Source: Spiroplasma endosymbiont of Agriotes lineatus (lineage in GTDB: Bacteria; Bacillota_I; Bacilli_A; Mycoplasmatales; Nriv7). From it: DNA of 64,000 bases. Position numbers and translations under genes: made by a program. The stretch is from NCBI RefSeq assembly GCF_964019485.1, contig NZ_OZ026448.1, positions 124,001 to 188,000 of the forward strand, read 5' to 3'. The notes below the pieces were generated by a model that saw only the letters and a program-made list of their open reading frames with translations, searched no databases and was not told where the DNA came from. How positions within the stretch are numbered: the stretch's first letter is position 1; each line of letters begins with the position of its first letter. Shown here piece by piece: positions 21,967 to 33,911 of the stretch.

Positions 21967-23970
21967 ATGAATGTAAACTTATTAAAATTAAACAATATTG
22001 TTTTTAATCTTGATGTTAATAGTCAAGATGATGTTTTTAATGAAATTGCTCGTTTAGCTGTTAAAAGCAATATTATTAACAGTCAAGATGATACTATTTT
22101 AATTACAGCGCTAAAAGCAAGAGAAGCTTTAGCATCAACGGGAACGGGTGCAGGTTTAGCTATTCCACATGTCCAAAATGATGTCATTAAAAAACCAACA
22201 GTAATGTTTTTACGTTTTAAACAAAAAATGGATTGAAAAGCAATTGATGATCAACCTGTACAAATAGCAATTGTTTTACTTGTTCCTAAAATTCAAGCTA
22301 GTGATTTACACTTAAATATTTTAAGTTCCATTGCTAAAAGATTATTAGATGAAAAAGTTAAAGAAATTTTAACAAGTAGCCTTAGTAAAGAAGAAATTAT
22401 TAATGCTTTGTTTTGCGAAGAAACTAAAGAACAAAAGATAGTATCAAAACCAATAAATATTTTAGCCATTACTGCTTGTCCGGTTGGTGTTGCTCATACT
22501 TATATTGCTGCTGACAAGTTAAAACAAGCAGCAAAGAAGTTAGGTTATGGCATTAATGTGGAAACTCATGGAGCAGTGGGAGTTAAAAATTCATTTACTA
22601 ATGAAGATATTACTAATGCTGATGCAGTTTTAATTGCATCTGATATTGGGATTGATTTAAATCGTTTTGCTAATAAAAAAATTTTACAAGTTAAAGTAAG
22701 TCAAGCAATTAAAAATCCTGAGCAATTATTAATTGATGCTTTAAATAGTAATAAAGTATTGTCTGCAATTAATTTTAGTACTAAAAATAAACAAGATAGT
22801 AATTCTATTTTAAAACACTTTATGACCGGTGTTAGTTATATGGTACCTTTTGTTATTTTGGGAGGAATTTTAGTTGCACTATCTATCAGTTTAGCAAAAA
22901 TTATTACAGGAAACAATAATGCTACGCCTAATGATATTGAATTTTTAAAATATTTAAATATTATTGGGGCTAGTGCCATGTATTTAATGATTCCCATTTT
23001 AGGAGGTTTTATTGCTTATTCAATTGCTGGCAGGGCTGCTTTAGTGCCCGCAATGACAGCATCATTAATAGGAAACGAGGGAAATAATTTTTTTAAGTTT
23101 TTTAAAGTAAATATTATTGACTCGGTTACAAATAAACCAATCGATATGGTGCCAATGGGTTTTGTTGGTGCACTAATTGCTGGATTGGTGGCAGGATATT
23201 TAGTAAAATGAATTAATTCATGAAAAGTACCACAATCACTATCAGCCGCCATTCCAATTTTTGTTATTCCCATTTTGGTTGGAGGATTGTTATCTTTAAT
23301 ATTTATTTTTGTTATTGGTGCGCCAATTTCTTATGTTATGACTTGAGTGCAGTATGGTTTATCCTGAGTTTATGGTAATCAAAATATTGGTTTAGACATT
23401 GCCTTTGGAATGGGGTTATTAATTGGGGCAATGGCGGGATTTGACATTGGTGGTCCAATTAATAAAGTTGCTTTCTTTACTGCTAGTACATTAGTTACAA
23501 TGAAAATTTATCAACCAATGGGGACAATGGCGGCGGCTATTCCGGTAGCACCACTTGGAATGGGTTTAAGTACAATAATTTTTCGTAAATATTTTGATGC
23601 TGAAAGTCGACAAGCAGGAATTGCCTCATTAATTATGGGAACAATTGGCATATCTGAAGGTGCAATTCCCTTTGCAATTAAGGATCCTAAACGAGCTATT
23701 ATTGCTAATGTTATTGGTTCATCAATTGCTGGCGGAATAGCGGGAATCTTTTCAATTCAAAACTATGCCCAACACGGAGGGCCAATTATGGCATTCCTTG
23801 GAGCAGTTCCATATGGGTCACAAACAGCAATTTTTTTAATTATCATTGCTGTTGGAGCCTTAATAACTTGCTTTTCATATGGACTATTACTAATGATAAA
23901 AAATAATGAATTAAATTTAAAAAAATATAATTTTATGAAATATATTAATTGATTTAAAAGAGGGAAATAA
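21967..23970 (+). CDS. fruA: Fructose-type PTS transporter, EIIABC fused
   Basis: Imports and phosphorylates a sugar, most likely fructose, using phosphate passed from HPr. The 667-residue protein has an EIIA domain (1-150) with the phosphorylated His in GLAIPHVQND (~67), an EIIB domain (~158-255) with the phosphorylated Cys in ITACPVGVAHTYIAAD (~169) and the GV..ETHGAVGVKN motif, and an EIIC membrane domain (~280-660) with GRAALVPAM, GFDIGGPINK and the sugar-pocket motif GISEGAIPFA. The A-B-C order is that of fructose permeases. Several TGA (Trp). It ends 3 bases before manA. In Spiroplasma citri, fructose use is tied to plant pathogenicity; that is family knowledge and not shown here. Confidence 0.93.
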
Positions 23971-23973
23971 TTA

Positions 23974-24891
23974 ATGTCACAAATTTTAAAATTAAAACCG
24001 CAATTTCTTAAAAAAATATGAGGTTCCCATCGCCTTCAAAATTGAGGATATGATATTAATAATAAAACAAAAACGGGGGAAGCTTGAGTAATTAGTGCTT
24101 TAGATTCAAATCCTAGTATTATTATTAATGGTTCATTTCAAGGATTAGCGTTAAAAGAGTTTTATGAAAAAAATAAAAATTTATTTAATTTAACTTATAA
24201 TGAATTTCCATTATTAAGTAAGATTATTACTAGTGATGATTATTTAAGTGTTCAAGTTCATCCCAATGATGAATATGCTAAAGCTCATCATCAAAGTCTA
24301 GGAAAAGCAGAGTGTTGATATATTCTTGATTGCCCCCAAAATGCTAAAATTATTTATGGTCATAACGCTAATGATAATCAACAGTTAACAACAATGATTA
24401 ATGAAAAGCAATGAAAGCATTTTTTAAAAGAAGTTGCCATCGTTCCAGGAGATTTTTTATATGTTCCGCCTGGTAAGGTTCATGCGATAACCCCCGGAGT
24501 TACAATTTTTGAATTACAACAATCATCCGACATTACTTATCGTCTTTATGATTTTGATCGTAAAGATGATGAAGGAAATTTACGAGCATTACATTTAAAA
24601 GATAGTTTAGCAACAATTACTGTTCCTGATAATAACTTAGATGTTATTCATCGTGAAAATGGATTATTAGTTAATAATGAATATTTTTCATTATATTTAA
24701 TTAATAATTCATTGCCAACAACTTATGATTTTAATGAAACTAAGTGATTACAATTAACGATTGTTAGTGGGGCGGGAACAATTAATGATGAGCCTTTTAA
24801 AATGGGCGAATCAGCAATCATTTTAGATGATAAAATAATGCAATTAGTAATTACAGGAACAATAAAATTACTAGTTAGTTATTGTAGATAA
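23974..24891 (+). CDS. manA: Mannose-6-phosphate isomerase, class I
   Basis: Zinc enzyme interconverting mannose-6-P and fructose-6-P. The 305-residue protein shows KPQFLKKIWGSHRL at the N-terminus, the zinc-ligand motif QVHPNDEYA (~94), GKAECWYIL (~110), and PPGKVHAITPG (~168) with a further metal His. This is the short Firmicutes form (~310-320 residues usual). Translational coupling with the PTS gene suggests the transporter may also take up mannose, or that mannose-6-P feeds glycan or glycolytic use. A terminator follows at once. Confidence 0.95.
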
Positions 24892-24896
24892 AATTT

Positions 24897-24929
24897 TAAA
24901 AAATAATCAAGTGATTGATTATTTTTTTA
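24897..24929 (+). terminator. Rho-independent terminator after manA
   Basis: AAAAAATAATCAA / TTGATTATTTTTT stem with GTGA loop and T-rich end, 5 bases after the stop. Confidence 0.85.
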
Positions 24930-25346
24930 TTATTCTTTGATATAATAATAATTAAGGAAGGTGCTTAATTATGTAGTTTTCAGTGTTATTTTAGTATCAT
25001 AGAAACTTTATTAGGAAGGTAATGGTATCGCGTATTTACGATAATAAATAAAAAAGGTCGCGTTTAGTTTTCTTAGGTATTTTTTAAATAAAATGATAAT
25101 TAAATTGTGATTGTTTTTCTTTCAAAATTATTTAAACCTTTCTTTTCCTGCCTAATAAAATTTTATGCGTCCTGAACGGAGTGTAATGGGTAGTGTTAGA
25201 GATGTCGAGGAGTTTATTTTTCATCCCAACGACTTTTAAAAACTTATCAACTGGAACTGGAACAGCAATTATCAAAATTATCAACTCTAATAACAATATA
25301 AATAATTATGTATTCAAAAGAATACAAATAGAAAGGAATGATTAAT
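24930..25346. other. Intergenic region with an internally deleted MITE
   Basis: Contains a 117-bp element at 25056-25172 (reverse orientation) with both MITE termini, GGTCGCGTTTAG and GCGTCC, but most of the interior gone. The rest holds no gene; AAAGGAATG before 25347 is the ribosome site of the broken propeller gene. Confidence 0.6.
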
Positions 25347-25969
25347 ATGAAAAAATTACTTAGTTTATTAAGTACAATAACAATATCAAGTAATGGAATG
25401 GAATAGCAGGAATTGTTGGAAATGCATCAGTTTCAGCACCGTCGAAAGAAACTAAAACTGACATTGTCATTATTGATGGTGCACAGAATAAGAATATCAA
25501 AAAGATAAATTAAATTTGAATTATTATGGCACTAATGATGTATTTTCAATTAACATTATTCATAATGATAATGTAATTGTTAGTTATTTTGATAAACATT
25601 ATTTTATAAAAAGTAATGAAATAAATGCTGTTGAAATTCGTAATAATATTTTAAAAGATAAATTGGGTAATGAATATTTTACAGAAAATGGAAAACTATT
25701 TATTAATGATAATAGTAATAACAAAACAGAAATAAAAAATATCAATGATGGAATTAAAAATTATATTTTAGATAAACAAAATAACTTATATATTTATACA
25801 TTAAACAGTAAACTATATTTTTTAGAAAGTGGGAAATTTACTATTAATGAAATAACATCTTTACCTAAAAATAATAATTTTAGTATTAATAAAATTTCCA
25901 TAGATAAAAGTAATAACTTGTTTGTTGGCACAACACAAGGTGGATTGGCAACCCTTTTTAGGACAATTT

Positions 25970-26761
25970 TTATATAGACATTTGTTTTCTAAAAGTAACT
26001 GGAGATAAATAATTTAAACTGCCATGTATTCTAAGATTATTGTATCAATTAATGTAATCAAATAATTCAAGTTCTAATTGTGCAAGATCATTGAATTTTC
26101 TACCATTAATAAATTCTGTTTTAAAAACTTTATAAGTTGCTTCAGCAACTGCATTATCATAAGGATAACCCTTCGTACTCAATGATCTTTGAATTTTAAA
26201 TGTAGATAATAATTGATCAATTATATTATTTTTAAACTCACTACCTTGGTCGGTATGAAATATTTCAATTTTTGATAATGGTCTAGTAATTCGCATAATA
26301 GCTTGATAAACCAACTCCGTATTTTTATTTGGTTCGGAACTATAACCAACAATCTCGCGATTATACAAATCAATTAGGAGACATACATAAAATCATTTAA
26401 AACCCACTTTTATATAAGTTAAGTCACTAACGATAATTTCATTTATTTTTCTATTATTAAAGTCTCGGTTTACAATGTTATTTACTGGATCATTATTTAC
26501 TTGAATATTTTTGCATTTAAGTCTTGTTTTTGTGTGCTTTGATATCAAATTATTGTTTTTTATAATATTTCTAATTTTGTGTTTAGATAGGTTAATACTT
26601 TTATGAGCTAATACTACTTTGATTTTTCGAGCTCCATAGACTTGGCGGATTTCGTTAAATGCACCGATAATTTCTTGATTATAATTATTCACTATTTTCC
26701 TTGTGTATTTATTAATTTGATAATAGTAATTGGATTTTGAAATATTTAATAATTTACACAT
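25970..26761 (-). CDS. IS3-family transposase OrfB (DDE integrase)
   Basis: The HTH_21-like start (VYGARKIKVVLAHKSINLS..KIRNIIKNN) is followed by the integrase core: VSDLTYIKV (first Asp), a conserved ..YNREIVGYS, IFHTDQGSEFKNN (second Asp) and PYDNAVAEATYKVFKTEF (Glu). It probably is made as an OrfAB fusion by -1 slippage at the A6 run at the end of orfA. The C-terminal WYNNLRIHGSLNYLSP is the usual IS3 ending. Confidence 0.88.
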
Positions 26762-26802
26762 TTTTCTTATTGAATATTTTTTCTTATTGCTATTAATTAT
26801 TG

Positions 26803-27081
26803 TTATTTTTTGGCCATTATCAGTGCGGCTTGCTTTAAAATGTCATTTTCCATTTTCAAGTCTTTAAGTTCTTTTCGTAAAGTTATTATTTCATTTTCTT
26901 CTAGTTTGCGATTGTCTTTTGCTTTAAATGAACCAGAATTATTATAATTTTTAACTCAACTATAAATAGTTGGTTTTGGTAAATTATATTCTTTCCCTAA
27001 ATTAATAACACTTTTGCCATTTTTGTATAGCATGACAATTTGTTTTTTAAATTCTTCAGAGTATGAGGTTTTATTTCCCAT
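26803..27081 (-). CDS. IS3-family OrfA (helix-turn-helix)
   Basis: 92 residues. [19 protein letters not shown] and [23 protein letters not shown] form the helix-turn-helix, followed by a leucine-zipper-like [18 protein letters not shown]. Ends at CCAAAAAATAA, a candidate slippage site into orfB. Confidence 0.85.
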
Positions 27082-27363
27082 TTTTATATTCCTTCTTTCT
27101 TAATAATTTCGAAGTCTATATAATTATGGTCCAACTTATTGTAGCCTATCCAAACAACTGCTAATAAAATAAATGAATTAAATAGTAAAATAAGTTCAAT
27201 AGATTTACAAAAAGAAAAAATTTACATTAATAGTCATAAAAAACTTTATTATTTAAACTATAATGATTTTAAATTAAATTCAATAAATACTTTTTATGCC
27301 ATGGATATAACAAAATTTGATAGCAAAGGAAATATTTTTTACAGTATAGATAAAGATGTTTTT

Positions 27364-28704
27364 GGGACTGTACAATTAACTGTGTCTCTAAGTAATTAAC
27401 TTAAATTCACTCTGTCCTCAAATTTTATCATTAAATGTGAAATTGCACTACCCCAATTTTGAATTGGCATCGTTCATTTCTTAACCATATTTTGAAATGC
27501 TAAATAAAATATTTTAAAAACTGATGCGTCATTAGGAAAAATCTTTTTATTCTTAATTACTTTTCTTAGTTGACTATTAATAGATTCAATCGCATTAGTT
27601 GTGTAAATAATCCTTCTAAATTCCCGGGGATATTCAAGAAAAATTATTAAATTATTTCAGTTATTTTTTCATGATTTAGTAATTTGTCGATACTTTTTAT
27701 TTCATTTTTCTGAAAAATGATCTAAAGCAACTAACGTTATTTCTTCATTAATTGCTGTATAAATTGATTTTAAATCATTAGCTACAAATTTGCGATCTTT
27801 GTAAGGAACAAATTTTAAACTATTACGAATTTGATGAACAATGCATAATTGGTGCTGTGTTTTTGGGAACACAGCTTCTATTGCATCGGACACGGACATC
27901 CCAGTTAAATTATCATTACAAGCAACAAGAATATCTTGTAAGCCACGATTTTTCATTTCCGCAAGGAATTTATTTTATTAAGTCAAAATTTGGCTCCCTC
28001 ATTTTCACTAATTCACATTCCTAAAATATTTTTTAAACCATCTAAATTAATTCCTATCCTAAGGCAAGATAAACTGCTTTATTTATTATTCGTTTATCTT
28101 GCTTTACTTTAACAACAATACAATCAAAATAAACAATCGGATAAATCTTCTCTAAAGGTTTAGTTTGTCACACTTTAACTTCTTCAATAACATCATCAGT
28201 TATTTGACTAATTAAACTTTCTGAAATTTCTGTTCCATGATAGAATTATTGCAATTGTGCTTTGATATCAGAAATTGTCATTCCTCTTGCATATAAAGAA
28301 ATTACTTTTTGATCAAAGTTATCAAATTTTCTTTGTCTTTTTGGAATAATTACTGGTTCAAAAGTACTATTTCGATCTCGTGGTACATCAATTACGATTG
28401 AACCATTTTTAAGTAATAATGGTTTTTTGTGTGTTGCCATTTCTTTTATTATGATTCTCATCAGTTTCAAGATGATCTTTAATTTCCGTATTTAACATTC
28501 GTTCAGTTATTTTTTGATAAATTCCTTAAAAATAGTATTGCTTTTAAATAAATTTTGTGGATTATCAATATTTTCTAAAAAATAATCCACAACTTTATCA
28601 ATTGCATCAGGTTCTTTTTTTATTTTTTTTTGTCATTTTCTGTTCTCCTTCGTTTAAGTATAATTTAGAATGAATTATCGAGACACGGAATTTTGGACAG
28701 CCCC
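27364..28704 (-). mobile_element. IS256-family element copy 1, decayed (1341 bp)
   Basis: Inverted ends GGGACTGTACAATTAACTGTG / GGGGCTGTCCAAAATTCTGTG. The minus-strand transposase (Transposase_mut type) is in pieces: IVIDVPRDRNSTFEPVIIPK near 28400, VACNDNLTGMSVSDAIEAVFP near 27890, TTNAIES.NSQLRK near 27590. An in-frame stop near 28248, where the other copy has Glu, and frameshifts near 27960-28070 and 28430 disable it. It truncates the relic propeller gene. Confidence 0.88.
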
Positions 28705-28788
28705 TAAATTTTTTTTATTTCAACATGCAAATTAATTATATATTTCTTATGTGTGATTTTTGTTGTAAAAAATTATTTGGTCGCGTTT
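28705..28788 (-). repeat. MITE fragment (right-hand interior)
   Basis: TTTCAACATGCAAATTAAT...TATTTCTTATGTGTGATTTTT matches the MITE interior in reverse orientation; abuts the left terminus of composite unit A. Confidence 0.6.
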
Positions 28789-28971
28789 AGTTTTCTTAGG
28801 TATTGCTTTGAAGAAGTAAAACAACAATCAGCTAATTATATTATTTAATTACTAAACTAACCTTATCTTTCTTGTTATTGTCATTTTTATTCATTACCAT
28901 TTTATCATATTATTGAATTTTTGCACAATGAAAAATTATTAATTTTATTAAATTTTAACTAATATTTTTAC

Positions 28972-30358
28972 TTACTTAAATGTAATATATTTATTTGTAT
29001 ATACAATTCTACCTTTATTAATTCAACTATCATCATTTTTCTTATTATATTTATTTCATAATGAACTTTTATATATTTCTTTTCTGATTTCTATTTCTGA
29101 ATTAATATTTTCATTAATGTAATGTAATACATTTAATTTGTTTAAATTTGCCATTCTTAAATGTAATAGGTTATTTAAATTCTTATGATTATATATTTTT
29201 GCTCCATATCCTAATTGTTGTTTTACTAAATGTGATACATCACTTTCAATGCTACAACCAATATTTCATTCTAAATTTTGATTATGAATACCTTGCTTAT
29301 TATTACTGAAATAATTACTCGCCTTTCTTAAATTTATTTTAATATCTTTATTTAATTCATTTTTAGCAACATTACGAATGTTTTTGATTAATTCTTGATG
29401 ATTTCCATCCTTATATAATTTAATTCAACTATTTAGTGTTACTTTACGATTTTCAAAAATAATATTAAATGCCGTTTGTTTTAATTTTTTAATAGCATGA
29501 TAACCATCTAAAATATATCTATCTAACATTACCAAAACTATTGGCAATTTCTCTAATTCAAGTATCACCATCGCCACAAACAATTATTTTGTCATAATTA
29601 ATATTTACATAATGTTTTTGTAATTCCTTAATTAATAAATCACGATAATTCATCGTATTTATTCGTTTACCAACTTTTAACATTAGAAAATGACCTCGTT
29701 TGTTTTCTAATTCTCTACGAGCGTTTTTGTAATTTTTTTCTTTATGTCCGGCGCGAAAAGTAACTAAACGAATTCTTTGGTCTTGTTTAACTTTATGATC
29801 TAATGTCGCTAAAAATGTTTCATCTAGCTGAATATATAAATCCTTATTTTTGACATCAATTCTAGTTTTAGTTTCTTTTTCTGCTAATTGAAAATATTCA
29901 GCAATATCGTATTTATTTAAAATATTTGAAATACTACCTTTTGAAATATAACAATGATTTAGAGCATCTAAAACATCACGATAGCGTTTACCGTCACCTA
30001 AAAGACTTAAAACTTTAAATTGAACATCAAAATAAATGCGTTGTTTGGGCAATAAACCAATTTCTTTATCTAGTAAACATACATATTCAAATTTACCTGA
30101 TTTTTGATTTCAATATTTATATCGGCGTCGTTTAAAAGTGACGTCACCAAAAATTGTAATAATTGTTCTTGATGCAAAATGAACTACTTTATAACCTTGT
30201 TTTAACCGATAATGATATTTATATAAGTATTCATCTAATTTTTCATATTCGTTGACTAATTGTTCACATTTATTGGTGTACATATTTTTATGGGTTGTAA
30301 ATAAGCTGAATCAATGCTTGTTTTCTAGGGTTTTTACATTATTATTAATTTTTAACAT
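28972..30358 (-). pseudogene. ISLre2 (UPF0236) family transposase, frameshifted copy
   Basis: Same protein as 47133-48515 (about 95% alike at DNA level), but an extra ATCT near 29520-29523 duplicates four bases and shifts the frame in the C-terminal part, after CGDGDTW. It is therefore probably inactive. It is divergent to the propeller gene at 30603, with a shared 245-bp intergenic region. Confidence 0.85.
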
Positions 30359-30602
30359 AAAAAATCACCTTTCTTTGGTAGTAATTTTAACAAAGTTAAA
30401 TTTCGTTAGTTTATTTTTTGTTTTTAAAATAAATGCTTTTCTAGAATTAGTATTCAACAACCTTGAAAAATGATAGAAATTATTATTTAATTATTTATAA
30501 TTAATTTGTATTAATTAAACTTTATAAATTTAAGAAGGGGTTGAGTGATTACTATAAAAATTTATTAATTAGCAAAAATTCATGAAAAGGATTTGATAAA
30601 TT
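30359..30602. promoter_or_regulatory. Divergent promoter region, transposase / propeller gene
   Basis: Very similar to 48516-48757 and 59696-59937. AAAAGGATT is the ribosome site of the propeller gene. GATTACTATAAAAATTTATTA could hold a -10 box for the plus-strand gene; not proven. Confidence 0.4.
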
Positions 30603-33600
30603 ATGAAAAAATTATTAGCAACATTAACAAGTATCAGTACAATCGGAAGTATAATGCCGATGATATTGGCCAATGTTCCAACAAAAACAGAAAATAATAA
30701 TTTACAGGCCAGCAATTTAGAAAGCAATAAAATAGAAACACTATCTACAAATGATTATTTAGAATTTAATAATAAAATAATTAAAAAAGTTGATGTATTA
30801 CCAGAACTTGAAGAAGTTAAAGAATCAATTTTAAATAATTATTTTATTAAAGATAATAATTTTTATTTTCTAAAACAAGATAATAATATTCCAGAAAAAA
30901 TAAATGGCATAGAAAGTGAAATTAATTCTTGAAATAAGGTTATCTTTAATGATAAAAAAAATAATGTTTATATTGGGACAAATGATGGATTATATACATT
31001 AAAATATGGTGAAACAACAGCAATTAAATTAAATATAACAAATGATATTAATATTGATTTTGGTATTATTGATAATAACGATAATATTTACATCGGAACA
31101 GATGGAGAAAATAGTTCATTAAGTGAATCATTATATATAATAAAAAATAATGTATTAGTTAGAATTAATGGAATTGAACAAACTCTTGGATCGTATCCTG
31201 GTGAAAGTAGTGAAAGTAATAGAATTGCTATAGATAGTAAAAATAATGTTTATGTTGTAGGATATAGTAATTTTATATATATTATAAAATCTGGTGAAGC
31301 AACTGCTACTAAAATTCGAAATATTGATGTTAATGGTAGCGTTAGTTCTGTTGTTATTGATAGTCAAGACAACGCATATTTTCGAACTAATAATGCCCTT
31401 TATATTTTAAAATACAAAGAAAATATTATAAATAAAATTATTCAAACAGAAGATAATTTTAATTATTTCCTTTTTATTGATAATAATGATAATGTGTATT
31501 TTAAATTAAAAAATGAAATTTTTGTATTAAAAACAAAAAAAATAAAGCTTTTTGAAATTATAAAATCAGCAGAATATATTAACACCAGTGATAATAATAT
31601 AATAGTTAAAAACAACAATTTATATTTCATAAAAAATAATATAGCTTTTATTTTAAAAAAAAATAAAACAATACCAATTAAAATAAATAGCAACAATCAA
31701 GAAGTTTTTTCATTGACTATAGATAATGATGAGAATATTTATCTTCTTTTTTTCGATAACGAAAGATTGTCTCCATTTCTTTTAAGAAAAAACACTAATA
31801 TACCAATCAAAATTAATGGTGTTACTGGGCACACTAGTCATATTTTTGCTGATAATAACAATAATATATATGTTGGTTCAGGAAATGGTTTATATATGTT
31901 AAAATCTGGCGAAACAACTGCTACTAAAATTAAAATTACAAGCAGTCAAATTAGCTCATTTGTTTTTGATAAAAATAATAATTTATATTTTGCAACAGAT
32001 TATGATGGTGCTTTTGTTTTAAAATCTGGCGAAACAACTGCTACTAAAATTAAAGGAATTAATAAAAAATATGGAAGTTTTGTTAACCTTTATAAGGATA
32101 AAAAATATGATATAATTTACTTCAAAACCGGGGGTGGATTATATAAATTAAATGGAGGAGAAAATAAACTATCTAAAATTATTGAAGGAAAAACTCTAGA
32201 ACCATTATTTTTTACAAGTGATTATAATCATCATACTTACTATAAAGATTTTTTTGATAAAAATATTTATTTTTTAAAAAAAGATCAAATATTACCAAAT
32301 AAAATAAATGGAATAAATAACAATGTAATTTCAATAGAAACAGATAAAAAAAATAATGTTTATTTTATAACAAATGATGGTGTATATACATTAAAATCCG
32401 GTGAAATAAATGTGACTAAAATTAGTAATATTACTAATATTATTACAACATTTTCATATAATGATGATACTATTTATTTAATAACAAATAGTAAGATATA
32501 TATAATAAAAAACAAAGAAATAATAACTTCAATAGAAATTGATAAAATTATTGAAAACATTTCTTATAATATCTTTAGGGATGATTATTGTAATTTATAT
32601 TTTTTTTCTTCAAAGTCATTATCTTTAATTAAAATTAAATTATCTCTTAATAAAGATATTAAAAAAACAAAATTAAAAGAAATTATAGATAATAATGATG
32701 AAACAATTTTAAATACTATAAATTATTTAAATTTTGAAAATGATTATTTTTTGAATTTAAATAAAATGAAAATCATTAATAAAACACCAACTTCGGCAAC
32801 AATTGAAGCAACAAAAGGAAAATATCGTGGCGAAGTTACTGTTAATTATAAAATTAAAAATAAAGATGAAATTAATAATATTGATTTAAATGACTTATTA
32901 AAAAAAACAGTTTATTTTGATTTTATAGATAAAAGCTTTTATTCTATTGCTAAAATTAAAGAAATAAAAGATATTAATATTGATAACTTAGTATTTTCTG
33001 AGATTGAAGTATCAAGTACTTCAGATTCGTTAAAATCAATCGATGAAAAAGCTGTTTGTTTTAAACCAATTGATTTTTCTAACACTGCTTCTTCGGGTGC
33101 ACAAAAAATTAAAGTACCTTCATTTAGTTATGAAACTAAGGCAAAATATTTATTTCAAATTACAACAGGATTAAACATAAATAACTCAAAAAATATAGTT
33201 AAGGGATGAAATTTAAATATTGATGACGAAATGATATTAACTGATTTTACAAGTTCAAATAAAAAAGCTTCTGAAATTAAAAATACATTATCAAAGAATT
33301 TTGATTTATCAAACATAAATAAACAAGAACAAGAATTAATTTTAAATCGTGATTTGTTGCATTCACCAGAACAAGAATTATCTGTGGAGCCAAAACAACG
33401 TCTTATAGCCCAATATGTAATCAGATTACTTTCAATTAAAACTAATTTAGATTTAAAACAAAAAATTAACGGAATAATTACTGCTAAAATAATTGATGAT
33501 AATAACGAAGAACAAGCAATCACCTTATCAATTACAGAGGCAATGCAAATATTACAAAAATATAGTTTATTACCCGATGAAATTACTATTAACGAAGATA

Positions 33601-33686
33601 ATAGCATTTCTTTTAATGGCAAAGCAACAATATCAAGAACAAGCGAAAGCGATCCTCAGCCAATTTTTAATTTTCGTCCAATTTAA
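30603..33686 (+). CDS. Large secreted beta-propeller protein (1027 aa)
   Basis: Signal peptide (MKKLLATLTSISTIGSIMPM, no lipobox Cys), then from ~residue 50 to ~690 many 40-45-residue repeats of the pattern D..NN.Y.GT..GLY.LKSGETTATKI, resembling the 'Reg_prop' type of beta-propeller blade; about fourteen can be counted by eye. From ~residue 690 to the end comes a C-terminal region shared with the protein at 48758: TSATIEATKGKYRGEVTVNYKIKNKDEI, then SYETKAKYLFQITTGL, and LDLKQKINGIITAKIIDDNN and AMQILQKYSLLPDEITI. Trp is encoded by TGA near residues 109 and 869. Probably exported and acting outside the cell, perhaps in host contact. The function is unknown. The alternating, Thr-rich C-terminal strands could fit a beta-pore-former, but that is only a guess. 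Confidence 0.8.
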
Positions 33687-33754
33687 TAAAAAATATTAAA
33701 TTTATTACAAATAATTGGTCTGTTAACAACTTGTAAAAATAAGAAAAATATTCT

Positions 33755-33790
33755 AACCATTAATTTTAGTTAATTACTGGTTTTTATTTT
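33755..33790 (+). terminator. Terminator after the propeller gene (unit A)
   Basis: AACCATTAATT / AATTACTGGTT imperfect stem then TTTTATTTT; counterpart of 50985-51020. Confidence 0.7.
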
Positions 33791-33814
33791 GACAAAATAG
33801 AAAGGAGAATTAAA

Positions 33815-33910
33815 ATGAAAAAGTTTTTTGGTTATTTTAAGAGTATTGTTGTTATTTTAGAAAATTATCTTTCTAAGGCAGTGACTTTAACAGTTTTTAA
33901 ATTTAGTTAA
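33815..33910 (+). CDS. Small basic hydrophobic peptide, 31 aa
   Basis: MKKFFGYFKS then a hydrophobic stretch, preceded by a strong AAAGGAGA at correct spacing after the terminator. A shorter relative (25 aa) stands at 51037-51114 in the same place. Too short for family assignment; the good ribosome site and conserved position argue for a real gene. Confidence 0.45.
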   Translation: MKKFFGYFKSIVVILENYLSKAVTLTVFKFS

Positions 33911-33911
33911 C

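Larger units (their letters stand above)
25941..27152 (-). mobile_element. IS3-family element copy 2 (1212 bp), apparently whole
   Basis: Terminal TGGATTGGCA / TGGATAGGCT (reverse complement) inverted ends. Two overlapping minus-strand frames, orfA and orfB, are both open when TGA is Trp. Closest to the IS150 group by orfA helix-turn-helix and coiled coil. It is inserted in a propeller gene, giving a datable order: gene first, then IS. Confidence 0.9.
25347..27361 (+). pseudogene. Broken secreted beta-propeller gene, split by an IS3 element
   Basis: Starts MKKLLSLLSTITIS.., the same signal peptide as the protein at 48758. Further reading (25516-25937 and 27156-27360) resembles the propeller of 30603-33686 (e.g. 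SIDKSNNLFVGTTQGG). A whole IS3 copy lies inside, and an IS256 copy truncates the 3' part, so no C-terminal region remains. At least two further breaks are visible. A third member of this secreted family, now a relic. Confidence 0.7.

Noticed and set aside
31155-31696. Minus-strand frames inside the 1027-aa propeller gene, and 33155-33622
   Set aside because: Low-complexity reverse readings of Asn/Lys/Ile-rich repeats.
33020-33686. Calling the shared C-terminal region a known pore-forming toxin domain
   Set aside because: Only strand alternation and composition point that way; no family motif could be verified by eye.
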